Assembly (NCBI GenBank): GCA_011947345.1
Contig: JAAVTG010000788.1
Span: 62,001 to 126,000 of the forward strand
Direction: 5' to 3'
Length of the DNA: 64,000 nucleotides
From: Phytophthora quininea
Lineage: Eukaryota; Oomycota; Peronosporomycetes; Peronosporales; Peronosporaceae
Positions 22,646 to 32,613 of the stretch are shown in pieces. Under the pieces are notes generated by a model, which was given only the letters and a program-made list of their open reading frames with translations, had not been told where the DNA came from and searched no databases. Position numbers and translations under genes: made by a program. Position 1 is the first letter of the stretch; every line of letters begins with the position of its first letter.

Positions 22646-24211
22646 TCATCCACACCTCTTGTCTGCAACTTGTTTTTCTTCCACTTCGGAAGTGGGCTCA
22701 GATGACATCTGAGCAACATTTGCCATCGCACTGCGCTTGGTATCGACAGCTTCCTTTTTGATAATCGCTTCAGCAGTCTTCTTCGAGTCTGTCGTTGTAG
22801 ATAGAGCAGCTCCTGGCATGAACGGCTTTGCATCTGCACTGAGCGTTGGGTGTCGCACCTCAACTTTGACGGTCCGTTTGATATCGACCACAGACCAAAT
22901 GTCGGACGATGTTGTCGACGCCGACTCCACCATCACATACTCATCGTCTTTGTTGTCGCTATCTACCTCTGTCGCTGCAGCTACAGCCACATCTGCCTTT
23001 AATTTGCCGCTCGAGGACGACTGAAGATCCATGTCTACATACAGCTTCTGCAACTCAGCACTGAGTGCTTCCAACGCAGAAGTTTCTCCTATGTCCATTA
23101 GCTGCAGCTGGCATCGCTGAAGTGCTGTGCCCATTTCGTTTTTAATTACTTGAGCGACCTCGCGTGAGAGCCTCGAACCATCACGCTTCTCTTCCAAGAG
23201 ATAATCAGCGAACGTTTTCGCTCCGCGGTGGCCCGTCATCGAGTCGTCAAGGAACTTGGCAACAGCAGCACCTTTGATCTTGTTGGTCGTGGCTCTCGTC
23301 AGACACAAATTGTCCACTTCGTTTACAACTTCCTCCTGCAGGATGTACATCACATCTTGCTTCTCTTCTTCTCCACCTTCAAACTCTACGTTTTGAAAAG
23401 CGTAGGCAAAGCATTGTTTCTCTACAATATGATCCAACTCCACGGCTCCTACCGTATTCAGGTCTAATTTATCTCCATGGTACAGATCTCGTCCCTTGAA
23501 CGTCTTGACAAGCTCTCCTTCCACGGTACTCCTCAATCCAGGAATGTTAAACACACTCGGAGCCACAAAAGAGTCCGAATATTGCGGATCGTGTGAGGCA
23601 CAACAATAGCTATAGTCCCTTTTAGCATTTTGTGAGCATGGTTGTCCCTCCAGCACTGCCTGGCATACCGGCAGCTCCTTATTCACTGCTCGATGAGCCG
23701 TACAGAAGCCATCGTCGTCGATCCCCACTGTTTGAGCACAGCGTCGACCTGCAGCGGTCACTGCTGCACATTGTCTTGCCACTGGCGTCTCCACCTTCTT
23801 GTGGAATTGGCAATAGCCTCGTTCATCGAGTCCCCATTTAATTTTGCAGCGTCGACCTGTAGCTTTAGCGAGACCTCGGCATTGCGCAGTGTTTGGAACG
23901 TGATATTTGCAATAACCATCAGGATTGAGGTTCCAAGTGACGGAGCATGGGGTTCCGCGCTTTGTGAGGCCTTTGCAGGCTCCAGAGATGGCTGCAACTG
24001 GCGTGGGGGCTTGAGAAAGGTGCTGGATGCAGAATCCCGAAGCGTCAAGGTCCCATTTGACTTGACAGCGCTGGCCTGTCGTACGAGACGTGCCGAGACA
24101 CTGCTGGGCGTCTGGAATGTGGAATTTACAGTAGCCGTCGCGGTTGAGACCCCACGAGATGGAGCAGGGGGCGCCACGCTTGGTCACTCCGCGGCAAGAA
24201 GACATTGGCAA
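22646..24211 (-). CDS. Six Cys/His repeats joined to an HNH-like domain
   Basis: An intact 521-residue product. Residues 1 to about 205 hold six copies of a Cys-x9-10-Cys-x11-Cys-x2-His unit with a TKRGxPC...WGLNxDGYC consensus; each could bind one Zn2+. This resembles the short CxxC..GYCxxH ribbons of DUF5763-type proteins. From about residue 250 there is an HNH-like arrangement: VELDHIVEKQ, then EVDNLCLT, then TNKIKG and FLDDSMTGHRG. The C-terminal 150 residues are acidic and Ser/Thr-rich. HNH domains are metal-dependent nucleases; activity here is inference. No signal peptide. It is head-to-head with a shorter relative at 24328, with 116 bp between start codons. Confidence 0.65.
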   Translation of the reverse strand: MPMSSCRGVTKRGAPCSISWGLNRDGYCKFHIPDAQQCLGTSRTTGQRCQVKWDLDASGFCIQHLSQAPTPVAAISGACKGLTKRGTPCSVTWNLNPDGYCKYHVPNTAQCRGLAKATGRRCKIKWGLDERGYCQFHKKVETPVARQCAAVTAAGRRCAQTVGIDDDGFCTAHRAVNKELPVCQAVLEGQPCSQNAKRDYSYCCASHDPQYSDSFVAPSVFNIPGLRSTVEGELVKTFKGRDLYHGDKLDLNTVGAVELDHIVEKQCFAYAFQNVEFEGGEEEKQDVMYILQEEVVNEVDNLCLTRATTNKIKGAAVAKFLDDSMTGHRGAKTFADYLLEEKRDGSRLSREVAQVIKNEMGTALQRCQLQLMDIGETSALEALSAELQKLYVDMDLQSSSSGKLKADVAVAAATEVDSDNKDDEYVMVESASTTSSDIWSVVDIKRTVKVEVRHPTLSADAKPFMPGAALSTTTDSKKTAEAIIKKEAVDTKRSAMANVAQMSSEPTSEVEEKQVADKRCG

Positions 24212-24327
24212 TTGAGATTAGTGAAAAGCAGTCCAATTTCTAACGAGTTTAAGAGGTGGGTACAAAATAATATCTTCATTCTTCAATCTGCACCCAGCAA
24301 GAGCACCTACTTGTTCTCTCTTTCACT

Positions 24328-25093
24328 ATGGCTCGTTGCCGAGGAAACAGACTAGACGGTGAAAGGTGCATGATCACACGGGGCCTGGACTCACGCAGCT
24401 ACTGTTGGCATCATCTTCCAAGGTGCCAGGGTTTCAAGATCGGGACTCGAGTGCCCTGCAAAAACGCTCTAAGGTGGACTACGACTACTGCTGCGCTGCG
24501 CACGACCTGTCAACTGTGCGCATTGCTCCGTCAGTGTTGGATCCGATCGGCTTTAAGCTTCGTGATAAAGTGCAACGCAAGGTCGTGAAACACTGGGGCA
24601 AGCAAGACCCTTATAACCAAGAGCCTTTGGACCTTAAGACGCCGTACGCGCTGGATCTCGATCATATTGGCGAAAAGCAGATTTTTACCTATGCGCTGGT
24701 AAATATCGGGCTCCCTGTCGGGGATGAAAACTTGGCGTTGGCTATTGACGTGATTCGCGATGAAGTGGTCAATCACACGGACAACCTGGCGCTCACACGT
24801 CCAAGCACCAACCGCATCAAGGGCCAAGCTGTCTGGTATTTCTTGGATGACGAACGAACTGGTCACCGCGACAACAAGTCGCTCACGGACTACTTACTGG
24901 GGAGGAGCGTGAAGGTGACAAGCTTACAAGAACTGTTACTGGTCGTATCACGCGTGAGATGGGTCGCACCTTAAAGAGAAGCCAGTGGATGCTGAGCGAC
25001 CAAGGAGATACACCTGTGCTGGAGCGTCTCAGTGAGGAACTGCAGAATCTGTACGTGAGCATGGAGCTGAGGCGATCGAGGCGAAACGTGTGA
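24328..25093 (+). CDS. Cys/His repeat plus HNH-like protein, short relative, two frame slips
   Basis: Opens with MARCRGNRLDGERC and one and a half Cys/His units, against six in the 22646-24211 gene. Then comes the same HNH-like domain (LDLDHIGEKQIF, NHTDNLALT, TNRIKGQA, FLDDERTGHRD) and a helical tail ending NLYVSMEL. The frame changes at an A-run (24460-24464) and at a G-run (24899-24902), each by one missing base; the intact relative shows what the continuous product should contain. The 116-bp shared upstream region suggests a bidirectional promoter. A hairpin plus A-run follows about 140 bp after the stop. Confidence 0.65.
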
Positions 25094-25231
25094 AGGTCCC
25101 ACCGATCACACCGCCAGCTTGATACGAACAAAAGCTGGCTTGATGCACAAGATAACAAGCCTTTGAAGCCACTGCACATGAAAAAACAAAAGTAAAAAGA
25201 AATAAGCTCTCTCGCGATAGCACCAAAAGCA

Positions 25232-25267
25232 AATAAAAGATCAGTCCGAACGGGCTGGCAAAAAAAA
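25232..25267 (+). other. 3' hairpin followed by A-run, copy 2
   Basis: AATAAAAGATCAG leads into a stem CAGTCC/GGGCTG (25242-25247 and 25252-25257, one T-G pair), then GC and eight A. About 35-45 bases upstream also resemble copy 1. Confidence 0.65.
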
Positions 25268-25499
25268 ACTTGGGTTCTTGTTTGTTCTACAGCTACACTT
25301 CATCGCGGAGATGCTGGTGTTCATCACATCCCAAGCCTTTGATTCGATCGAACTCGATGTCGAGCACAAGTGGACGTATGCTTCGACAATGACTTGCAAA
25401 AGCAAGTTTAGATGCCGTGATGAGACGAGTATCAACTTCGTCAAGCAAGACCGTTAGACAGAATTTGATTGACCACCATTTTTGCTTCAGAAAAGCAAG

Positions 25500-26532
25500 A
25501 TAGTAGTGGTCTTTTCCATCTTACGAGGCCTCTCGAGCAATGCGATATACGTGGACATCGACGAGAACAAGACGTTGCGCGACCCGAAGGAGGTGGTCAA
25601 GGCCAAGCACCGCAGGTTAAAATCGGTTAATGTTGACGACATACCGATATTCGCTGCAAGGATTGCCGAGGGTGAGTGGATGTCCCTGAAACAATTCGAT
25701 GATCTCCTAGATGAATTTCTGGCCGGAGTGGTCCCCATCGAAGTTCACAACATTATCAACACCACTTCCCCCTTGATCCTTCCGAGAAGATCAACTGCGC
25801 GTTCGATGAGCTTAATGTTCTTCATGCGCTGTTGGACGTTCGGGGACTTTACCACCACCAGAGAGACCCTTGACGTGGTATATTGGAATTGACGAGAAAC
25901 ACCGGGAAGCTTTTCGCCCCTACTGGGAGAATGCTCACCGTGTACCCCAAGAAATGTCCAAGAAGCTCGACACAGTGATCAAGAATAAAGTGACAGCGCT
26001 GCCTAACATTGTGCTTCGAGAGAACGCTCCAGGCATCGCGACGGTGCAAATGGCTTTTGATCTCCAAGCCTCAGGCCGATGGGATGTCATTCACATCCTG
26101 TGCTCCCCGCCTGAAGAATGGAACGAGCCTTTCCACAAGGCTTTGGAAACTCGGTCGCGTGCCTTCCGTTGGTGTCAAGAGCAGGATCTACCGCTACTGC
26201 AAACGGTCGAGCGAGACCCTCTCGCGTTTGGCTGGGTGCTGCACATTCACTCCTTCATCCGGGCTGTACTCATGGGAGATGTTTCGTTTTACGACATGGC
26301 AACGCGTATGGACGTCAAGGACGCAATTCGCATTCATGAAAATGCCAAAGCCAAGCCCTATGTGTTTTTCTTGGACGGCTACGAGCTCAAGAACGCTTCA
26401 GCTTTACCGAGATCTGATGAAAAGGGTGAAATTCTGTACGAGTGCGACGCGAACGAGTGGATGCTGAATGTTTTCATGTCGTTTGGCCTGGCAGTGGTGG
26501 TCGCACCTCCAAAGGAGAAGGTGGCAGTTTAA
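25500..26532 (+). pseudogene. Crinkler-like gene A, left copy, start codon lost
   Basis: The N-terminal region (FSILRGLSSNAIYVDIDE, then KTLRDPKEVVKAKH and IPIFAAR) resembles the ubiquitin-like header of Crinklers, with IPIFAAR at the LFLAK position. The second half resembles the P-loop NTPase region of the gene at 28715 but has a degraded Walker A (ENAPGIATVQ) and FFLDGY where Walker B would be. The codon at 25500-25502 is ATA, while the right-arm copy has ATG. Two frame slips, at C-runs 25768-25772 and 25866-25868, are shared by both copies. Crinklers are translocated host-cell effectors; no signal peptide is visible here. Start loss makes this copy probably silent. Confidence 0.6.
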
Positions 26533-26850
26533 ATCATTTCGAGGTTGCAGCTGGTCCACTGCCAGGTAGGACACTTGGTGAAGTACATGTTTGTGTGCTC
26601 ACTCGACGTTTCGAAACAATGGTATTTTGCTCAACACAGTGTTGTTAGCAAATGCAAAACGTTCGTTCTTACCTGCGCCAATCCCCATGAACTTCCACAG
26701 CTTTGCATTCATCAGCGACATAAGAGAAGCACATTTACGACTATGACTATGATTTCGAGCTCGCTTTTTTGAATCGCTTCATCGGGGAAGACCAAGTTTT
26801 GCATTGCAATTTAATTAAAAATCTGAAACTGGCCGACCTGGCAGCGATGC
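26533..26850. other. Non-coding interval between convergent Crinkler-like genes (left arm)
   Basis: 318 bp with no supported gene. Its mirror is 30989-31306. Confidence 0.4.
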
Positions 26851-28483
26851 TCACGGCTCAAAGCGCTTAAGAGCTGGAGGCTTGTCTTCGAGCTCATCTG
26901 AATCGGCATTTTCTTCTTCAGATGATGCTTTTTCCCTCCGATCGGTCCAATTTCCAATCTCAATGAAGAGGATGAACTTGCCTAGGCCCTGGTCCTGCGA
27001 GTTGTCAGCATCGGTGAGCTCACGCTGGGACCTCTTCAGACCCTCGATCTCTTCAAAAGTACTCGTCGCCGTCAATCGATAAATATTGGCCTTAAGTAAG
27101 TTGACCTTTCTCAAGAACGCGGTAGCTGATTCCTTGCTTTTCGGCGTTTTTCCGGGATTAGCAGACTTGCGAGAGGTTTGGGAAGATGGCTCGGATTCCT
27201 CTTCATGGCGGGGTTCTGCGTTGCTCTTCGATTTAGATGAGATCTTTAATATTGAGCCCAGCGTCGGCTTGGACGCATACTTGAAGTATTCGGGTTGCAG
27301 TTTCCTCACCACCACCAAATGGACTGTCGTATCAGGGACGCGTCCAAGAATCTTTTCATCACCTCCAATTCGATCGGTCGATTGCGATCTTTACATTCTC
27401 CTGAAATACGTTTTCGAGAATCTTCGAAATCAATTTGTTTTAGGTCAGAAGTCCGGATCATATTGGCAAATTGACCTTCGCTGTCCCAATCCCTCAGAAA
27501 CGACTGCGGCCACGGCGCGTTTGGAGCTGACAGGAAAGGAATCAGTGTGTTATTGTGCGCTCGAAGCTCCCTCGGGAGTTGAATGATCATGTTGGGATAT
27601 CTAAGCAAACCAAACTCGTATAATAGCCTGGCAAGAAAGGCCGGAAACAGAATCCCCGAAATCCTTGGCGACGGCTTGAAATTACCACCGCCCCGGCCGC
27701 AAGAGCTTCCAGGGCCATGCCGCTATTCGTGCGTTGATTGTTGTTGCGATAATTCGCATTTGAGTGTGCGTTTGGATTTTTCACCATTATGTTCCGCAGT
27801 GGAGCACGGAGTGGCTCGAAGTTTGGAACGCCCAGCAAAGATTGGGGTAGTAGTAGGTCATCCTTTGGCATCGGAAATATAGTGTTACATTTCCAAGCTT
27901 GTTGCCACAGAACAACTCATCATGGAGGAAGTACTGGGATTATCATGCACCACCCTTCCAGTGAGCGAGAAGCAATCGAAATTCTTTTCCTTTTATCCCC
28001 AGGAGGTTTTGATGTCATGTCCTCCACGATCTTTTGGAGCTTGTCGATCCATCGCCCAGTAGTGGAAGCCAAATCTCGGACTGTGCCAGTCGTTGAGCTG
28101 ATAATTATCGGTATTCCAAATGATCGGAACACGTTACGCATTAGTTGGAGTTCTTTCCGTGTAACGATGTGTACCTTTGCGGGACTGCTCGAACAGAGCT
28201 CGGTTCCCAAACGAGGAAATTCATCAAGAAAAAGACACATGGACGAGTGACACCGGGTCGGCGTTCAAGAATTTTTTCACTTCTGATCTCGAAGATTTCC
28301 AGCCACGATATGGGCCTTTATCGCTTAGGGCTGCAGCGATGAATCCGTAAGTGTGCATATCGGTTTGCTCCACGATTTCAGGTATCTCACCGCTCTTTAG
28401 AAGCAGAGCATCCCGCTCCACATACCATCTGAAAGCTCCTGATCTGGACTCGAAGGCCTTGGTTACGGGGTCGTTTCCCTTAT
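26851..28483 (-). pseudogene. Crinkler-like gene B, 5'-truncated left copy
   Basis: Mirror image of 29357-30988. Homology stops at 28483, so the ubiquitin-like header and the Walker A region present in the right copy are absent. The remaining text runs through a Walker B-like CLFLDEF to an acidic, Ser/Lys-rich C-terminal tail ending FEP at 26851. Several frame changes are shared with the right copy, but the T-run at 28272-28277 is one base longer here and keeps the frame open at that point. Without a 5' end it is unlikely to make an effector. Confidence 0.6.
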
Positions 28484-28714
28484 CTCGAACGTCTACCGGC
28501 GATTACATCACCGCCTGCATCCTCACCACTGTGACCACCGCAACGGAAGTTAAGCGGATGATGCCCGAGATCCAGGTAGCAGCAGTATTTTGCAGATGTG
28601 GTTGAAGCGTGTTCATAAATATTTTCTATCCACTTGACCACAAAATATAGAATGCTACTTTATTTCATGTAAAAAAACATAGTGACGTATTTACGGCAGC
28701 TTGAATGGCAAGAA
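28484..28714. other. Unique spacer between the palindrome arms
   Basis: Together with the 5' part of the gene at 28715 this forms an 873-bp unpaired centre (28484-29356). No separate gene is seen in these 231 bp. Confidence 0.5.
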
Positions 28715-30988
28715 ATGATAGTAAATATCTTCTGCGCGCTGATTGGAATACCAAGCGGCATCGTGAGGGTGAGCTTGAACGACAACGACTGCGTTGACAC
28801 ACTAAAGGATAAGCTACAGGCAGCACGTTCAGCTCTGGCGCCGCTAGAAATGACGTCTATCCCGGTTTTCAAGGCTCAAGTTGACGGTAGATGGGTAGTT
28901 CCCGAAAACTATCCTCATTTCAACGACGAGCTCCAAGCTGGAGTGACTCCTTTGAGATTTAAACAGCTCTGCTGGCGCGACAAGCCAGTTCCGTACTTCC
29001 CATCAAAGACATATTTGGTGACAGTTTGGGGAAAGTCGGCGTTCTGCACGTTCTGCTGGATGTTCGCGAGATACTTTGTTTGGCGATATCGCCTACGAAA
29101 TTGCACCAATGGGTGACATCAATGAACCAATGGTACGATGACGCTTTGACGAAGTACAAGGATATTGCTTCCAAAATAAAAAGCAATTCGACTCTCCATC
29201 TCCTAGGGCGAGAGCTGAACGACGTGGAGCATCCTACCCGGTTTGTAGTACTCGGCAACTCTGCAGGTACGGGTAACACGCAAATGGCGTTTACTCTGGA
29301 GGCTCTCGGTTGGGATGTAATCCATATCGTATACGGTCCTCCAAGGCATACAAGGCATAAGGAAAACGATCCCGTAACCAAGGCCTTCGAGCCCAGATCA
29401 GGAGCTTTCAGATGGTGTGTGGAGCGGGATGTTCTGCTTCTAAAGAGCGGTGAGATACCTGAAATCGTGGAGCAAACCGATATGCACACTTACGGATTCA
29501 TCGCTGCAGCCCTAAGCGATAAAGGCCCATATCGTGGCTGGAAATCTTCGAGATCAGAAGTGAAAAATTCTTGAACGCCGACCCGGTGTCACTCGTCCAT
29601 GTGTCTTTTTCTTGATGAATTTCCTCGTTTGGGAACCGAGCTCTATTCGAGCAGTCCCGCAAAGGTACACATCGTTACACGGAAAGAACTCCAACTAATG
29701 CGTAACGTGTTCCGATCATTTGGAATACCGATAATTATCAGCTCAACGACTGGCACAGTCCGAGATTTGGCTTCCACTACTGGGCGATGGATCGACAAGC
29801 TCCAAAAGATCGTGGAGGACATGACATCAAAACCTCCTGGGGATAAAAGGAAAAGAATTTCGATTGCTTCTCGCTCACTGGAAGGGTGGTGCATGATAAT
29901 CCCAGTACTTCCTCCATGATGAGTTGTTCTGTGGCAACAAGCTTGGAAATGTAACACTATATTTCCGATGCCAAAGGATGACCTACTACTACCCCAATCT
30001 TTGCTGGGCGTTCCAAACTTCGAGCCACTCCGTGCTCCACTGCGGAACATAATGGTGAAAAATCCAAACGCACACTCAAATGCGAATTATCGCAACAACA
30101 ATCAACGCACGAATAGCGGCATGGCCCTGGAAGCTCTTGCGGCCGGGGCGGTGGTAATTTCAAGCCGTCGCCAAGGATTTCGGGGATTCTGTTTCCGGCC
30201 TTTCTTGCCAGGCTATTATACGAGTTTGGTTTGCTTAGATATCCCAACATGATCATTCAACTCCCGAGGGAGCTTCGAGCGCACAATAACACACTGATTC
30301 CTTTCCTGTCAGCTCCAAACGCGCCGTGGCCGCAGTCGTTTCTGAGGGATTGGGACAGCGAAGGTCAATTTGCCAATATGATCCGGACTTCTGACCTAAA
30401 ACAAATTGATTTCGAAGATTCTCGAAAACGTATTTCAGGAGAATGTAAAGATCGCAATCGACCGATCGAATTGGAGGTGATGAAAAGATTCTTGGACGCG
30501 TCCCTGATACGACAGTCCATTTGGTGGTGGTGAGGAAACTGCAACCCGAATACTTCAAGTATGCGTCCAAGCCGACGCTGGGCTCAATATTAAAGATCTC
30601 ATCTAAATCGAAGAGCAACGCAGAACCCCGCCATGAAGAGGAATCCGAGCCATCTTCCCAAACCTCTCGCAAGTCTGCTAATCCCGGAAAAACGCCGAAA
30701 AGCAAGGAATCAGCTACCGCGTTCTTGAGAAAGGTCAACTTACTTAAGGCCAATATTTATCGATTGACGGCGACGAGTACTTTTGAAGAGATCGAGGGTC
30801 TGAAGAGGTCCCAGCGTGAGCTCACCGATGCTGACAACTCGCAGGACCAGGGCCTAGGCAAGTTCATCCTCTTCATTGAGATTGGAAATTGGACCGATCG
30901 GAGGGAAAAAGCATCATCTGAAGAAGAAAATGCCGATTCAGATGAGCTCGAAGACAAGCCTCCAGCTCTTAAGCGCTTTGAGCCGTGA
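28715..30988 (+). CDS. Crinkler-like gene B, full-length copy with frame slips
   Basis: ATG at 28715 starts a header (MIVNIFCALIGIPSGIVRV, then DTLKDKLQAA) typical of the Crinkler ubiquitin-like domain, with IPVFKAQ at the LFLAK position. An NTPase-like region follows: GNSAGTGNTQ at the Walker A position, with Asn where Lys is expected, then CLFLDEF as Walker B, then RSFGIPIIIS. A region with FPAFLARLLYEFG and an acidic tail (SSEEENADSDELEDKP) close the gene at 30988. At least six frame changes occur; most have the sign of one missing base, and one near 29590 needs two. I do not reconstruct the product. No signal peptide is visible. Known for the family: host-nuclear effectors, often NTPase plus nuclease. 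Confidence 0.6.
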
Positions 30989-31306
30989 GCATCGCTGCCA
31001 GGTCGGCCAGTTTCAGATTTTTAATTAAATTGCAATGCAAAACTTGGTCTTCCCCGATGAAGCGATTCAAAAAAGCGAGCTCGAAATCATAGTCATAGTC
31101 GTAAATGTGCTTCTCTTATGTCGCTGATGAATGCAAAGCTGTGGAAGTTCATGGGGATTGGCGCAGGTAAGAACGAACGTTTTGCATTTGCTAACAACAC
31201 TGTGTTGAGCAAAATACCATTGTTTCGAAACGTCGAGTGAGCACACAAACATGTACTTCACCAAGTGTCCTACCTGGCAGTGGACCAGCTGCAACCTCGA
31301 AATGAT
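30989..31306. other. Non-coding interval between convergent Crinkler-like genes (right arm)
   Basis: Mirror of 26533-26850; no gene supported. Confidence 0.4.
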
Positions 31307-32339
31307 TTAAACTGCCACCTTCTCCTTTGGAGGTGCGACCACCACTGCCAGGCCAAACGACATGAAAACATTCAGCATCCACTCGTTCGCGTCGCACTCG
31401 TACAGAATTTCACCCTTTTCATCAGATCTCGGTAAAGCTGAAGCGTTCTTGAGCTCGTAGCCGTCCAAGAAAAACACATAGGGCTTGGCTTTGGCATTTT
31501 CATGAATGCGAATTGCGTCCTTGACGTCCATACGCGTTGCCATGTCGTAAAACGAAACATCTCCCATGAGTACAGCCCGGATGAAGGAGTGAATGTGCAG
31601 CACCCAGCCAAATGCGAGAGGGTCTCGCTCGACCGTTTGCAGTAGCGGTAGATCCTGCTCTTGACACCAACGGAAGGCACGCGACCGAGTTTCCAAAGCC
31701 TTGTGGAAAGGCTCGTTCCATTCTTCAGGCGGGGAGCACAGGATGTGAATGACATCCCATCGGCCTGAGGCTTGGAGATCAAAAGCCATTTGCACCGTCG
31801 CGATGCCTGGAGCGTTCTCTCGAAGCACAATGTTAGGCAGCGCTGTCACTTTATTCTTGATCACTGTGTCGAGCTTCTTGGACATTTCTTGGGGTACACG
31901 GTGAGCATTCTCCCAGTAGGGGCGAAAAGCTTCCCGGTGTTTCTCGTCAATTCCAATATACCACGTCAAGGGTCTCTCTGGTGGTGGTAAAGTCCCCGAA
32001 CGTCCAACAGCGCATGAAGAACATTAAGCTCATCGAACGCGCAGTTGATCTTCTCGGAAGGATCAAGGGGGAAGTGGTGTTGATAATGTTGTGAACTTCG
32101 ATGGGGACCACTCCGGCCAGAAATTCATCTAGGAGATCATCGAATTGTTTCAGGGACATCCACTCACCCTCGGCAATCCTTGCAGCGAATATCGGTATGT
32201 CGTCAACATTAACCGATTTTAACCTGCGGTGCTTGGCCTTGACCACCTCCTTCGGGTCGCGCAACGTCTTGGTCTCGTCGATGTCCACGTATATCGCATT
32301 GCTCGAGAGGCCTCGTAAGATGGAAAAGACCGCTACCAT
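31307..32339 (-). CDS. Crinkler-like gene A, right copy with start codon
   Basis: Same sequence as 25500-26532 on the other strand, but the first codon is ATG (MVAVFSILRG). It differs further by a few residues, for example Thr for Asn in DIDETKTL. It shares the two C-run frame slips of the left copy. About 345 residues if continuous: header plus a degraded P-loop domain, no long effector C-terminus. It could be an intact short Crinkler-like protein if the slips are sequence errors, otherwise a pseudogene. Confidence 0.55.
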
Positions 32340-32613
32340 CTTGCTTTCTTCTTTGACTTGTGTTTTTCGAAGTAAAATCCGTGGCCAATGAAATCAGTCC
32401 ATTGCCAACTTACTACGTGACGAACAACACACTCGAGCTAACTTCGTCCAGCTCGATAAGACCAAACGCTATTGATAGCCCCGTAGTTAGTCCACATGCT
32501 TATCGCCTCAACATTATTCTCTCTCGACAATATACTAGCTAACAGGATAACTCACGGGACCTTGACAATCCTTTCTCGTTTTCTCAACGCCGGGTGGGTA
32601 GGCGTCCATCAAG

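Larger units (their letters stand above)
25490..28483. repeat. Left arm of a 3-kb inverted repeat
   Basis: Every position p from 25490 pairs with 57839-p on the opposite strand, as far as the T-run at 28272-28277, which is one base longer than its partner (29563-29567); after that the sum is 57840. I noticed only scattered substitutions, grouped near both ends of the arm. The arm carries two convergent Crinkler-like sequences. Confidence 0.95.
29357..32349. repeat. Right arm of the 3-kb inverted repeat
   Basis: Reverse complement of 25490-28483. The two arms differ by one base in a homopolymer and a few substitutions, for example near 31613 (partner near 26226) and in the start region near 32337. 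Confidence 0.95.
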
